Below, one piece after another: positions 17,785-26,880 of a stretch of DNA of 64,000 nt. Origin of the DNA: Flagellimonas hymeniacidonis (GTDB lineage: Bacteria; Bacteroidota; Bacteroidia; Flavobacteriales; Flavobacteriaceae); the NCBI RefSeq assembly GCF_008040165.1, contig NZ_VRUR01000002.1, positions 186,001 to 250,000 on the forward strand. Reading direction: 5' to 3'. Made by a program: the position numbers and the translations under genes. The notes below the pieces were generated by a model. That model worked only from the letters and a program-made list of their open reading frames with translations. It did not search any database and was not told where the DNA came from. Numbering within the stretch: the stretch's first letter is position 1; every line of letters begins with the position of its first letter.

Positions 17785-18267
17785 TTAATCTTTTGTAAAG
17801 GAAACCACATCACCAATTTCCAATCCCAATTTATCCGAAAGACCGGCATTGATTTCAAAAACATATTTTATGGGAACTTTTGAAGAAAGACCAGTTTCAT
17901 CAAAAGGTTTGGCATTTTTTTGAAAACTGACAATGTTCAAATTTTCATCAATATAAATGATATCCAAGGAGATTTCTGTATTCTTCATATAAAAAGAATG
18001 CACGGCCACATCAGGAAAAATAAATAACATGCCTTGATTCTCTTTCATGGAATCACGATACATTAACCCTGTTTGGGTTTCATATTCAGACTCGGCAATT
18101 TCAATATCGAAATGTGCAAGTGCCGTCTCCGTATCTGGTTTTGAAATGGTAAGTACCCCTTCTTTTGTAAAGTTTATGGTTTCGGTCTTTATTTCTTGTT
18201 TGGTCTCTGTTTTGCAGGAACCAAACAGGATAATAATTACTATAAAAAGACTAGAAATCAAACGCAT
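17785..18267 (-). CDS. DUF192 lipoprotein
   Basis: 160 residues. Lipoprotein signal with lipobox LFGSC (Cys about 18). DUF192 core: DIEIAESEYETQTGLMYRD, GMLFIFPDVAVHSFYMKNT, SLDIIYIDENLNIVS, and a C-terminal VFEINAGLSDKLGLEIGD. The family is a small beta-barrel found in exported or lipid-anchored form, with no agreed biochemical role. Three bases separate it from lgt upstream, so the lipid-modifying enzyme and this lipoprotein share a transcript. Confidence 0.88.
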   Translation of the reverse strand: MRLISSLFIVIIILFGSCKTETKQEIKTETINFTKEGVLTISKPDTETALAHFDIEIAESEYETQTGLMYRDSMKENQGMLFIFPDVAVHSFYMKNTEISLDIIYIDENLNIVSFQKNAKPFDETGLSSKVPIKYVFEINAGLSDKLGLEIGDVVSFTKD

Positions 18268-18269
18268 AG

Positions 18270-19232
18270 CTAAGCTATTTTAGTGGTGGGTCTGAACATA
18301 AAGTATAGACCAACTAGAATCATGGGAATACTCAACCATTGTCCTGTGGTTAGAAGCCCTAAAGATTCTTCAAAACCACCTTGACTCTTTTTAAAATATT
18401 CGACTACAAAACGAATGGTCCAAAGGCACACCATAAACAAGCCAAAAAGGTAACCGGTTTTGTTCTTTTTATCCGTTTTCCAATAGAGGAGGTATAATAG
18501 TATAAATACGAAAAGATAGCATACTCCTTCATACAACTGCGCGGGATGCCTGAATGGAATGGATTCCAAAACTTCAGCAAATTCAGGATTATGTTCTATG
18601 GTTTTGTAGGCCGCACTGGCTGTTTTTTCCTTGGTTAGCGCCATGGCCTTGTAAGCAGGCATATCATCTGAATCTCGGATGAATCTAGTGGCAAAAGCAA
18701 ATGATTTGTCCACAATTTTTCCATTGATTTCTGAATTGAAAAAATTTCCAATTCGAACAAAACAGGTTCCAATGGCGGAAGCAACTACCATTCTATCCAA
18801 TAACCATAGCATTTTAATGTCTTTCCATTTCCTGCAATACAACCACATTCCAATAATGGCGGCAATGGTTGCACCATGACTGGCCAAGCCTGTAAACCCA
18901 GTGAACTCGTAGCCGTTTATAAAACCAAATAAGGAACCATCCCCACTTTCTCTAATGGGTAATAGAATTTCAGCCAAATGGTTTTTATAATAGTCCCAGT
19001 CGTAAAAAAAGACATGTCCTAAACGTGCACCCAACATAATGGAAACTACACCATAGATAAAAAGGGAATCTAATTTTTCCAAAGATTTTTTCTCGTTCAG
19101 GAAGATTTTCTTCATGATATACCAGCCTACTACAAAGGCGGCTATCCATAGCAGGTTATAATACTTGAGTTGTATAAAACCAATTTTGAGCAGAGTGTCG
19201 TCTGGATTCCAATTAAAACCTAGGAAATACAT
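18270..19232 (-). CDS. lgt: Prolipoprotein diacylglyceryl transferase
   Basis: 320 residues, about seven membrane helices. Family markers: IKYYNLLW-type first helix region (LKYYNLLWIAAFVVGWYI), MLGARLGHVFFYDWDYY, TGLASHGATIAAIIG, the signature MVVASAIGTCFVRIGNFFNS (matching R-x-GNF-N) with NGKIVD, and FRHPAQLYEG. Transfers diacylglycerol from phosphatidylglycerol to the lipobox cysteine, the first step of lipoprotein maturation; this window alone encodes more than ten candidate substrates. A loop of about 40 residues after the signature (KEKTASAAYKTIEHNPEF) is longer than in E. coli Lgt. Confidence 0.96.
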   Translation of the reverse strand: MYFLGFNWNPDDTLLKIGFIQLKYYNLLWIAAFVVGWYIMKKIFLNEKKSLEKLDSLFIYGVVSIMLGARLGHVFFYDWDYYKNHLAEILLPIRESGDGSLFGFINGYEFTGFTGLASHGATIAAIIGMWLYCRKWKDIKMLWLLDRMVVASAIGTCFVRIGNFFNSEINGKIVDKSFAFATRFIRDSDDMPAYKAMALTKEKTASAAYKTIEHNPEFAEVLESIPFRHPAQLYEGVCYLFVFILLYLLYWKTDKKNKTGYLFGLFMVCLWTIRFVVEYFKKSQGGFEESLGLLTTGQWLSIPMILVGLYFMFRPTTKIA

Positions 19233-19246
19233 GTATAAAAATTTTG

Positions 19247-19274
19247 GTCTAAGATACTTAATTAGATCTTAGAC
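19247..19274. repeat. Inverted repeat between yidD and lgt
   Basis: Perfect 9-base arms GTCTAAGAT (19247-19255) and ATCTTAGAC (19266-19274) around a 10-base loop, ending 14 bases upstream of the lgt start. On the minus strand it is followed by a short delayed T-run, so it may be a weak terminator/attenuator or an operator. Confidence 0.6.
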
Positions 19275-19353
19275 AGCTTTGCTTTTAATTGTTAGATTTT
19301 GCATAAAAATGCAAGCAAATTAAAATGATTCTATATCCTGCAAAAGGAAGAGG

Positions 19354-19596
19354 CTATGGGACAGGGTCGTACCCTTTGCCACCCCACGGGTTACAGCTAA
19401 AAATTCGTTTGGTGGCCAACCATCCCCCTTTAAAGAGACCGTGTTTTTTTAGCGCTTCCAACGCGTATGCAGAGCATGTAGGAGAGTAGCGGCATGTGGC
19501 CGGGGTGTATGGAGAAATTAATAGTTGATATGCTCTAACCAAAAAAACGAAAGGAGCAATAAGGACTTTTTTGAGTAAGCTTCCTTTTTGTTCCAT
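19354..19596 (-). CDS. yidD: Membrane protein insertion efficiency factor YidD
   Basis: 80 residues. The whole family signature is present: [35 protein letters not shown], and [15 protein letters not shown] at the C-terminus with the three conserved cysteines. YidD is a small amphipathic protein at the inner membrane that assists YidC-dependent insertion. The gene lies 17 bases downstream of cysS and before lgt, a linkage seen in other flavobacteria. Confidence 0.95.
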   Translation of the reverse strand: MEQKGSLLKKVLIAPFVFLVRAYQLLISPYTPATCRYSPTCSAYALEALKKHGLFKGGWLATKRIFSCNPWGGKGYDPVP

Positions 19597-19613
19597 GTGT
19601 TTTTGCTATTGTT

Positions 19614-21095
19614 TTAATTGATGCTGAATGTAGTTCCGTCTTTTCCATCTTTAAGTTGAATGCCCAAAGCGGTTAGCTCGTCCCTAATTTTGTCTGAAGT
19701 GGCAAAATCCTTGTTTGCTCGTGCCTGATTACGCAGGTCAATAACCAAATCCATAACGCCATTCATTGCACTGGAATCATTTTTGCTTGCAGCCTGGTTT
19801 TCCAATCCTAAAATATCAAAAACGAAATTGTCCATGGTATTTTGAAGTAGGGTTTTATCTTCTTGCGAGATGGTTTCCTTTCCTTCTTTGATAAGATTGA
19901 TGTGTTTTACGGCATCAAAAAGATGTGCAATTAAAATAGGGGTATTGAAATCATCATTCATGGCATCATAACACTTTTGCCTCCATGCAGGAATGTCAAA
20001 ATTGGAGGTAGCTTCTGTAGTGATACTTTCAAGATTTTTTAATCCGTCCATTAATCTATGATATCCTTTTTCAGAAGCTAACAGGGCATCATCACTTAAG
20101 TCCAGAATACTGGTGTAATGTGCTTGCATCATAAAAAATCGTACTACGGAAGGTGCATATGCTTTACTAAGAATATCATTCTCACCACTCATTATCTCCG
20201 CTGGATAAATGTTGTTGCCTGTGGACTTGGACATTTTTTTTCCGTTTAAGGTCAACATATTGGCATGCAACCAATATTTTACCGGAGATTTCCCCTTACT
20301 GGCTTCAGCTTGGGCAATTTCGCATTCATGATGCGGAAATTTCAAATCCATGCCCCCGCCATGAATATCGAACGTTTCTCCCAAATATTTGGTGCTCATT
20401 GCGGTGCATTCTAAATGCCATCCCGGAAAACCATCTCCCCAGGGGGATGGCCAACGCATAATATGTTGCGCTTCTGCTTTTTTCCATAGAGCAAAATCTT
20501 GTGGATTTCTCTTCTCATCCTGTGCAGTAAGCTGTCGGGTATTGGCAATCATATCTTCCAGCTTTCTACCGCTTAGTTTGCCATATTCATTTTCTTCATT
20601 GAATTTTATGACATCAAAATAGACAGATCCATTGATTTCATAGGCAAAGCCTTTTTCCAAGATTTCCTTGATAATTTCAATTTGTTCAATGATATGTCCC
20701 GTTGCGGTTGGTTCTATGCTCGGAGATAAAAAGTTGAATTTTTGCAATGTTTCATGAAAATCCACGGTATACCGTTGTACCACTTCCATAGGCTCAATCT
20801 GTTCCAATTTTGCCTTTTTTGCAATTTTATCCTCCCCCTCATCCGCATCGTTTTCCAAATGGCCTGCATCCGTAATGTTACGAACATATCGTACTTTAAA
20901 GCCCAAATGCTTAAAATATCGGAAAATCATATCAAAAGACATAAACGTACGGCAATTGCCCAAATGGACGTTGCTATAGACGGTAGGGCCGCATACATAC
21001 ATGCCGATATGGCCTTCATTTATGGGTTGAAAAAACTCTTTTTTTCCTGAAAGTGAATTATGTACTCTAAGGCTTTGGTTCTTATAAAGCTGCAT
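19614..21095 (-). CDS. cysS: Cysteinyl-tRNA synthetase
   Basis: 493 residues. Class I synthetase with [18 protein letters not shown] (zinc Cys at about 35 and the HIGH variant HLGN at 44-47), WHLECTAMS (second zinc Cys), [10 protein letters not shown] (His and Glu zinc ligands) and KMSKSTGN (about 287-293). DALR-type helical region with [18 protein letters not shown], and a C-terminal [21 protein letters not shown]. Charges tRNA-Cys; zinc discriminates against serine. Transcribed after folE with a 14-base gap. Confidence 0.97.
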   Translation of the reverse strand: MQLYKNQSLRVHNSLSGKKEFFQPINEGHIGMYVCGPTVYSNVHLGNCRTFMSFDMIFRYFKHLGFKVRYVRNITDAGHLENDADEGEDKIAKKAKLEQIEPMEVVQRYTVDFHETLQKFNFLSPSIEPTATGHIIEQIEIIKEILEKGFAYEINGSVYFDVIKFNEENEYGKLSGRKLEDMIANTRQLTAQDEKRNPQDFALWKKAEAQHIMRWPSPWGDGFPGWHLECTAMSTKYLGETFDIHGGGMDLKFPHHECEIAQAEASKGKSPVKYWLHANMLTLNGKKMSKSTGNNIYPAEIMSGENDILSKAYAPSVVRFFMMQAHYTSILDLSDDALLASEKGYHRLMDGLKNLESITTEATSNFDIPAWRQKCYDAMNDDFNTPILIAHLFDAVKHINLIKEGKETISQEDKTLLQNTMDNFVFDILGLENQAASKNDSSAMNGVMDLVIDLRNQARANKDFATSDKIRDELTALGIQLKDGKDGTTFSIN

Positions 21096-21109
21096 TGAAA
21101 AATGTGAAA

Positions 21110-21790
21110 TTAAAAGTCGGTATCTAGATTGATGTAGTCCAAAAATTCTCTTCGAATGGCTTCGTTCTTAAATTTTCCGCCATATTCTGCGGTTACCGTG
21201 CTGCTTTCAATATCACGGATTCCTCTAGAATTTACACATAGGTGTTTGGCATCAATAACACAGGCCACATCTTCTGTTCCCAATACTTTTTGAAGTTCTT
21301 TTACAATTTGAATGTTCAATCTTTCTTGAACCTGTGGGCGTTTGGCATAATAGTCTACAATGCGGTTCATTTTGGATAGGCCCACAACGGTACCGTTGGA
21401 AATATAGGCAATATGTGCCCTTCCGATTATAGGCAATAAATGATGCTCACAAGTGGAGTATAGAACGATATTTTTTTCCACCAACATCTCTCCATATTTG
21501 TACTTGTTTTTAAATGTGGAGGATTTTGGTTTTCTTTTGGGATGCAAGCCCCCAAAAATCTCTTTAACGTACATTTTGGCTACCCTTTTTGGAGTGCCAT
21601 TCAGGCTGTCATCATCTAGGTCAAGACCAAGGGTTAGCATAATTTCGCGAACGCTTTTTTGTATTCTTTCAATCTTGTCTTCATCGCTCAATACAAAGGC
21701 ATCTTCCCTAATAGGGGTTTCTGTTGAGGAACCAACATGGTCGTTGCCTCTTTCTTCATGCTGTTCTTCCAAAGCCTGCTCTAGTTTCAT
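21110..21790 (-). CDS. folE: GTP cyclohydrolase I
   Basis: 226 residues, including a hydrophilic N-terminal tail of about 45 residues. Core: [17 protein letters not shown] region ([20 protein letters not shown]), zinc site [13 protein letters not shown] (Cys about 113) and [14 protein letters not shown] (second Cys about 184), and substrate residues in [20 protein letters not shown]. Converts GTP to 7,8-dihydroneopterin triphosphate, the first step of folate synthesis; folP, a later step, is at 45.3 kb. First gene of the minus cluster; the 134-base gap to the divergent gene at 21925 should hold its promoter. Confidence 0.96.
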   Translation of the reverse strand: MKLEQALEEQHEERGNDHVGSSTETPIREDAFVLSDEDKIERIQKSVREIMLTLGLDLDDDSLNGTPKRVAKMYVKEIFGGLHPKRKPKSSTFKNKYKYGEMLVEKNIVLYSTCEHHLLPIIGRAHIAYISNGTVVGLSKMNRIVDYYAKRPQVQERLNIQIVKELQKVLGTEDVACVIDAKHLCVNSRGIRDIESSTVTAEYGGKFKNEAIRREFLDYINLDTDF

Positions 21791-21924
21791 TTCCTATTTC
21801 TTCAAGAAAGCAAAGATATACATTAATAGCCTATTTAACATCTGGTATATATAGTTTGACAACATAAATTATTGTTAAGGCAAAAGCTAGTTTACTTTTA
21901 TAACACCCAAACTTACAACCCCTT

Positions 21925-23727
21925 ATGGTGAGATTGATCGTAAAAGTTTTAGTGGTTGTTTTCTTTTGTCAAATAACACACGCCCAAGTCACTGCAGATT
22001 GTGGGAGTGCTGTTCCTATTTGCAATAATACCCCAATAAATGGAGGCGCTAATGGTTATGGTGCTGATGACTTTAATGGAGCTACCTCAAGTGGCTGTTT
22101 GGAACAGACACTTTCAGGAAGTATAGAATCAAATTCGGCCTGGTACAGATTTAGGACTACAGCTTCTGGTCAATTAGGGTTTAATATTGGGCATAATAAT
22201 ACTGAAGATTGGGATTTTGCTCTTTATAGAGCTACAGATTGTAATAATTTAGGAGACCCAGTTCGCTGCAATTTTTTTGATAATAGTGACTTTAAGAGCT
22301 TTATTGGCGTAGGAGAGGACCCGACAGGGGACCAAAACTCTGTACATTTTGAAGATTGGCTAGATGTAAATGCAGGAGAGGATTACTTCTTGTTCATCAA
22401 TAATTTCAGCAACCTAAATTCTGGCTTTTCCATTCAGTTTACCGGAAATATTTTTGTTACAAACCCAACAGACGCATTGGATTGTTCCATTATAAGCAAT
22501 CTTTTAGGTTCGCCTATAGCGGCATGCCAAAACGATATTGTTGTTCTAGATGCTACAACGACTGGGGCAACTGGCTATACATGGTATCAAGACATCGGGG
22601 CTGGTTTTACAGCGATATCAGGCGAGACCAATCCTACTTTAAACGTTTTAACATCGGCACAATATCGCGTGGTTGTTACAACAGCTACGGGTTCAATTAT
22701 AAGTGATGTTCAAGTAGGATTCAATGCAATTCCGACTACAGGAACAATGATTGATGAAGTTTTGTGTAATACTACAGATATGATGTTTAATCTGGAGATG
22801 AAAGATGGCGAAGCATTCGGTGCACAAAACCCTGATGATTTTATCATCAGTTACCATAGCTCTCAAACAGATGCAATGATGGGGACAAACCCATTGCCAA
22901 AACAATATTCAAAAAGCCCAGGACAGGAAACTATCTATGTAAGAACAACCTCTTTAACCAATTCTGATTGTTATGATGCATCTGAAAGCTTCATATTCAA
23001 TGCGGTTGAGACGCCAGAGCTTGTTTTTCCAGATGAAATAACCATTTGTGAAGGAGCTACAGGGGTAGTTATCGGCGAAACTGCGGGCAATCCTTCTTTT
23101 ACATACGTTTGGAGCACAGGAGAATCAACACCAAATATTAGTGTTTCCCAAGAAGGTGATTATACACTCACAGCTACCAATATTGCTGGTGGACTGCAAT
23201 GTGAAGCGCAAAGAACAGTTTCTGTAAGGGCTTCTGTTTTACCTGCAATCTCAGATGTTGAAATAGAAGATTTTCAGTCAAACAACAAAGTGACTATTCT
23301 TACCGATATAGAGGGAGATTTTGAATACAGAATGGATAGTGGGCCCTTTCAAACAAGCCCTGTTTTTGATGATGTACTCGCTGGAATGCATACCGTAACC
23401 ATGCGAGATGTGTTTGGTTGCGGAGAAGTAACCGAAAATATAGTGGTGGTTGGATTTTCACCTATTTTTTCCCCAAATGGAGATGTATTAAATGAAAGCT
23501 GGCATATAGATGGGTTATCCGTATTAAACTCACCCATCGTTACCATATATGATCGCTATGGTAAACTTATTAAAGAAATGACGGAGTTTAGCCCTGGCTG
23601 GGACGGAAGCTTTAATGGAAAGCCCCTTCCTTCTACGGATTACTGGTTCAAATTATCCTATATCGATAATGATGGAAACAGGACATATGCCAAGTATCTT
23701 CAGAACCATTTTTCCCTTAGAAGATAA
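21925..23727 (+). CDS. T9SS type-B sorting-domain protein
   Basis: 600 residues. Signal peptide ending ITHAQ, then DCGSAVPICNN and a roughly 150-residue jelly-roll-like domain (ESNSAWYRFRTTASGQLGFN, DWDFALYRATDC, WLDVNAGEDYFLFINNFS). Ig-like segments follow in the middle (GATGYTWYQDIGAGFTAI; FTYVWSTGESTPNISVS). The C-terminal 90 residues are a T9SS type-B (gliding-motility SprB-like) sorting domain: FSPIFSPNGDVLNESWHIDG, IYDRYGKLIKEM, GWDGSFNGKPLPSTDYWF. By family knowledge it is secreted through the type IX system and attached at the cell surface. Tandem paralogue of the next gene. Confidence 0.9.
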   Translation: MVRLIVKVLVVVFFCQITHAQVTADCGSAVPICNNTPINGGANGYGADDFNGATSSGCLEQTLSGSIESNSAWYRFRTTASGQLGFNIGHNNTEDWDFALYRATDCNNLGDPVRCNFFDNSDFKSFIGVGEDPTGDQNSVHFEDWLDVNAGEDYFLFINNFSNLNSGFSIQFTGNIFVTNPTDALDCSIISNLLGSPIAACQNDIVVLDATTTGATGYTWYQDIGAGFTAISGETNPTLNVLTSAQYRVVVTTATGSIISDVQVGFNAIPTTGTMIDEVLCNTTDMMFNLEMKDGEAFGAQNPDDFIISYHSSQTDAMMGTNPLPKQYSKSPGQETIYVRTTSLTNSDCYDASESFIFNAVETPELVFPDEITICEGATGVVIGETAGNPSFTYVWSTGESTPNISVSQEGDYTLTATNIAGGLQCEAQRTVSVRASVLPAISDVEIEDFQSNNKVTILTDIEGDFEYRMDSGPFQTSPVFDDVLAGMHTVTMRDVFGCGEVTENIVVVGFSPIFSPNGDVLNESWHIDGLSVLNSPIVTIYDRYGKLIKEMTEFSPGWDGSFNGKPLPSTDYWFKLSYIDNDGNRTYAKYLQNHFSLRR

Positions 23728-23742
23728 CAGAATGTGCATTTT

Positions 23743-23771
23743 ATCGATTAAGTGTAGTTTTTTTCGGTTGA
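23743..23771 (+). promoter_or_regulatory. Possible upstream element resembling those of the LruC genes
   Basis: ATCGATTAAGTGTAG followed by a T-run and CGGTTGA, about 70 bases ahead of the ATG at 23843. In the sense direction it shares the ATCGATnAA and TTTTTCG parts with the element found twice upstream of the LruC genes. The similarity was judged by eye and is weak. Confidence 0.3.
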
Positions 23772-23842
23772 AAAATACTAAAACCATGTTTTGGGCAGTT
23801 ATACAAGTTAGATTCTAGAATAACTTTTTAGCCCCAAATTCT

Positions 23843-25288
23843 ATGAGAGCTCTATTTTGCGCTATCTGTTGTTTTTTACTTCTATCCATAGGCGTAAATG
23901 CCCAAAACTCCCCAGATTGTAGAACTGCTATTCCCGTATGCGCGGATGCACCCATTTTGTCCACTACAGATGGTAGTGGTGATATTGATGATTTTGATCC
24001 GGATGTAATTACTGAAACTGGATGTTTGGAAAAAGGAAGCGTAAGTTCTGCAAATATTGAAAATAACACCTCTTGGTATGTTTTTAGGGCAGGAACTGAC
24101 GGTCAAATAGGTTTTGATATTGAAGCACTTCCCGTAATTGCTAATGGAATTGTGACTTCTGAGTTAGATTTTGCACTTTATGGTCCTTTTGACCAAACTA
24201 CAGGGCAGAATTTTTGTACCATCGTTGGTAATGGAACAGCGCAGCCCATTCGTTGTAATTACGAAGTAAATGACACAGGTTTCACGGGCATTGGTGTAAA
24301 TCCTGTTGATGGACGTCTTGGAGCGCCATTTGTAGTGGGAAGTCAGAACACCTATGATGAATGGTTAGATGTGACCGCTGGAGAAATTTATTATCTTTTT
24401 ATAAATAACTATAACACCAATTTTAATGGTGATGCCGAACCTTTCTCATTAACATTTACTGGAAGTTCTGTTGATGCTGATCAGAATACAGCTTTGGATT
24501 GTACACTAAGAGATGAATTCTTGGGATTGGATATTATTGCTTGTGAAGGAGACCCAGATATTGTGTTAAGTGCATTAAATTCACCAGCTGGACCAGCAGT
24601 TGCCAACGTTACTTGGGAATTGGATGCGGATGACGATGGCACGTATGAGACGGTGCTTGCCAGTGGCCCCACAGAGACAGAATTTACAGTGACTAGTCCA
24701 AATTCTGGACGGTACAGGGTGACCATTGAAACCACTTTGGCCACCATTATTACAGATGATATTTTAATCACATTTTATGGTGTTCCTGAGCTGCAAGAAG
24801 TTCGTGTAATTGATGATTTGGTCAACAGCGATCAAACGGACCCCTATAATATTGAGATTATTCCCGTGGGTACTGGAGATTATGAATACGCCATAAATGA
24901 TGGGGAATTTCAAGATGATCCGCTGTTCTTTGATGTTCCACCAGGAGTAAACACTGTTATCATTAATGATAAAAATGGATGCGGCACTACAGAGCCTATT
25001 GAATTTTTGGTCGTAGGATATCCTAAGTTTTTCACTCCAAATGGCGATGGCATACACGATAATTGGAATGTGCTTGGCGTAGAAGTCCTTACGGACCCTA
25101 CAGTATATATTTTTGACCGCTACGGAAAACTATTAAAAGAATTGGGTGTCGGTAGTGCTTGGGATGGTACTTTTAATGGTAGGGAACTACCTTCTTCCGA
25201 CTATTGGTTCCGATTGGACTATGATCGTGATGATGCAGGTGTTTTGGTTGCCCGCTCTGTTCGCAGACACTTCTCTCTAGTGAGGTAA
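23843..25288 (+). CDS. T9SS type-B sorting-domain protein, paralogue
   Basis: 481 residues. Signal peptide ending GVNAQ, then NSPDCRTAIPVCADAPI, which aligns with the preceding gene. The shared N-terminal domain contains ENNTSWYVFRAGTDGQIGFD, SELDFALYGPFD and EWLDVTAGEIYYLFINNYN. One Ig-like segment replaces the two of its neighbour. The type-B sorting tail is GYPKFFTPNGDGIHDNWNVL, YIFDRYGKLLKELG, AWDGTFNGRELPSSDYWFRL. Likely a surface-exposed adhesin-type protein; ligand unknown. 115 bases separate the two paralogues, so each may have its own promoter. Confidence 0.9.
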   Translation: MRALFCAICCFLLLSIGVNAQNSPDCRTAIPVCADAPILSTTDGSGDIDDFDPDVITETGCLEKGSVSSANIENNTSWYVFRAGTDGQIGFDIEALPVIANGIVTSELDFALYGPFDQTTGQNFCTIVGNGTAQPIRCNYEVNDTGFTGIGVNPVDGRLGAPFVVGSQNTYDEWLDVTAGEIYYLFINNYNTNFNGDAEPFSLTFTGSSVDADQNTALDCTLRDEFLGLDIIACEGDPDIVLSALNSPAGPAVANVTWELDADDDGTYETVLASGPTETEFTVTSPNSGRYRVTIETTLATIITDDILITFYGVPELQEVRVIDDLVNSDQTDPYNIEIIPVGTGDYEYAINDGEFQDDPLFFDVPPGVNTVIINDKNGCGTTEPIEFLVVGYPKFFTPNGDGIHDNWNVLGVEVLTDPTVYIFDRYGKLLKELGVGSAWDGTFNGRELPSSDYWFRLDYDRDDAGVLVARSVRRHFSLVR

Positions 25289-25294
25289 ACAAAA

Positions 25295-25325
25295 AAAGGC
25301 CAGACTTTCTCTGACCTTTCTTCTG
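25295..25325. terminator. Weak intrinsic terminator between convergent genes
   Basis: Arms AAAGGCCAGA and TCTGACCTTT (one mismatch) with a 5-base loop, preceded by A-run and followed by a pyrimidine run. Confidence 0.55.
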
Positions 25326-25342
25326 TATTTTTTTGATAAAGC

Positions 25343-26842
25343 TTAGAACTTCACGGTATACCCTAAGGTAATATTGGTGTTTATTCTATTGATCATCGCT
25401 GAGCTGTTGATTCCAGATTCAAAAAGTAAGGTGTTTACATCTTGTTCTGTTCGGTTTACAGCTAAATCCAGCCTACTTCCTCCAAAATTATAACCAATTC
25501 CCCCAGAAAATCCCGTTAAATCGCCAATAATGTCACCACTTTCATATGGACTTTCCTCGTATCTATATCCCGCGCGAAGGCTTACTTCATCAATTCTAAA
25601 TTCACCTCCAAGACGATACGTGTTTACAACTCCCAGCTGGCTGGAAATAAAATCATTTTCTGTTGCAAAACTAGGGTCAGCCGTAGGGCGAAGCTCAGCT
25701 TGTGACATGTCTTGATATCCATAATCAAAACTCAATAAACCATCTTTTCCAAAAACTACCGCAACGCTTCCGGTAAGTTTGGCGGGAGTTTTTATTCTGT
25801 ATTCTTCAAATAAATTTATAATGCCAAAGTCTATGAAATCGATATCAGATTCAGCAAGTGTAGAATTAATGCGTTGGGATGTATCATCGGTAAGCTCATA
25901 CCATGTTGGAGATTGATAACTACCTCCTACGCGAATATTGTCGTTCAATTTTGCTATACCTCCCACACTAAATGAAAATCCATAGCCTTCCGTATGAAGA
26001 AGATTGTCAAAAGTGGTAAACTGCACAGGTGAATCCGCATCATACCCACCTTCATTCAAAAGTGTGACCCTGTCGTACAGCACATTGTGAAAGTTCAAGG
26101 ACGCACCCAAGTATAAATTCTCTTGATACTGCCCCGCAAAGTTTAATGTAAACTTGCTGTTATATCCTGTTGTACTCTGTAAATACTCTTGATTTACGCT
26201 ACTATACTGCGCATTTGAAAAGTAAGATGTATTGGCGTCATCATCCACGGTGGGTTCTATAAGACCAGCTTGAAAACCAAGGAACGCCTGTTGGGCTCCA
26301 AAACCAAGATTAGCTCCTATATCCAAATAAGCATCCTCAATAAATTCTCCCTGCTGTATTCTTAGGTCGCCAAGCGCCTGTCCTTGAGCAAAATTCAAGA
26401 AATAATTATCAATTCCTTGCGTGGTATTCCCAACAACACGGAACTCGTTATCAAAATTTTCTGCAAGATCATAGTTGAATGCCAGCGCGATTTTTTTCCA
26501 GGGACTATCTGATGATTTAAAGACAAAAACACCGCCTAGCTGATTCAACTCTACCGAATTAATGTCCGAATTACGTAGGCTATTTCCAAAAAGAGCATCA
26601 TTGCTTCTATTGTAATTGGATCCTGTAATGGTAAACTGACTATGATTGAAAACAGCAGAGCCAGCAGGGTTTACATTTAGGGAGGATAAATCTCCTCCTA
26701 ATGCTCCAAAAGCTCCTCCCATGGCCTGAAATCTGGCAGTACCTTGGATATTTTCTGTGCTATAGCGCAATACATCGTTAATATTCTGTGCGCTCACAAA
26801 AACACATGACAATACCATTATGAAAGTTGAGATTCTTTTCAT
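25343..26842 (-). CDS. OmpP1/FadL-family outer-membrane transporter
   Basis: 499 residues. Signal peptide ending VFVSAQ, then NINDVLRYSTENIQGTARFQ, MGGAFGALGGDLSSLNVNPA and SAVFNHSQFTITG. This N-terminal hatch with the GGD-SSL-NPAG pattern is diagnostic of FadL/TodX-type barrels as found in Bacteroidota. The remainder alternates barrel strands and ends NTNITLGYTVKF with a terminal Phe. FadL proteins pass hydrophobic molecules such as fatty acids or aromatics across the outer membrane; the substrate here is not known. Monocistronic or co-transcribed with the lipoprotein upstream (38-base gap). Confidence 0.9.
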   Translation of the reverse strand: MKRISTFIMVLSCVFVSAQNINDVLRYSTENIQGTARFQAMGGAFGALGGDLSSLNVNPAGSAVFNHSQFTITGSNYNRSNDALFGNSLRNSDINSVELNQLGGVFVFKSSDSPWKKIALAFNYDLAENFDNEFRVVGNTTQGIDNYFLNFAQGQALGDLRIQQGEFIEDAYLDIGANLGFGAQQAFLGFQAGLIEPTVDDDANTSYFSNAQYSSVNQEYLQSTTGYNSKFTLNFAGQYQENLYLGASLNFHNVLYDRVTLLNEGGYDADSPVQFTTFDNLLHTEGYGFSFSVGGIAKLNDNIRVGGSYQSPTWYELTDDTSQRINSTLAESDIDFIDFGIINLFEEYRIKTPAKLTGSVAVVFGKDGLLSFDYGYQDMSQAELRPTADPSFATENDFISSQLGVVNTYRLGGEFRIDEVSLRAGYRYEESPYESGDIIGDLTGFSGGIGYNFGGSRLDLAVNRTEQDVNTLLFESGINSSAMINRINTNITLGYTVKF

Positions 26843-26880
26843 TTCTCTTGATTTAGTTTAAATGATAAATTTTGTGGAAT

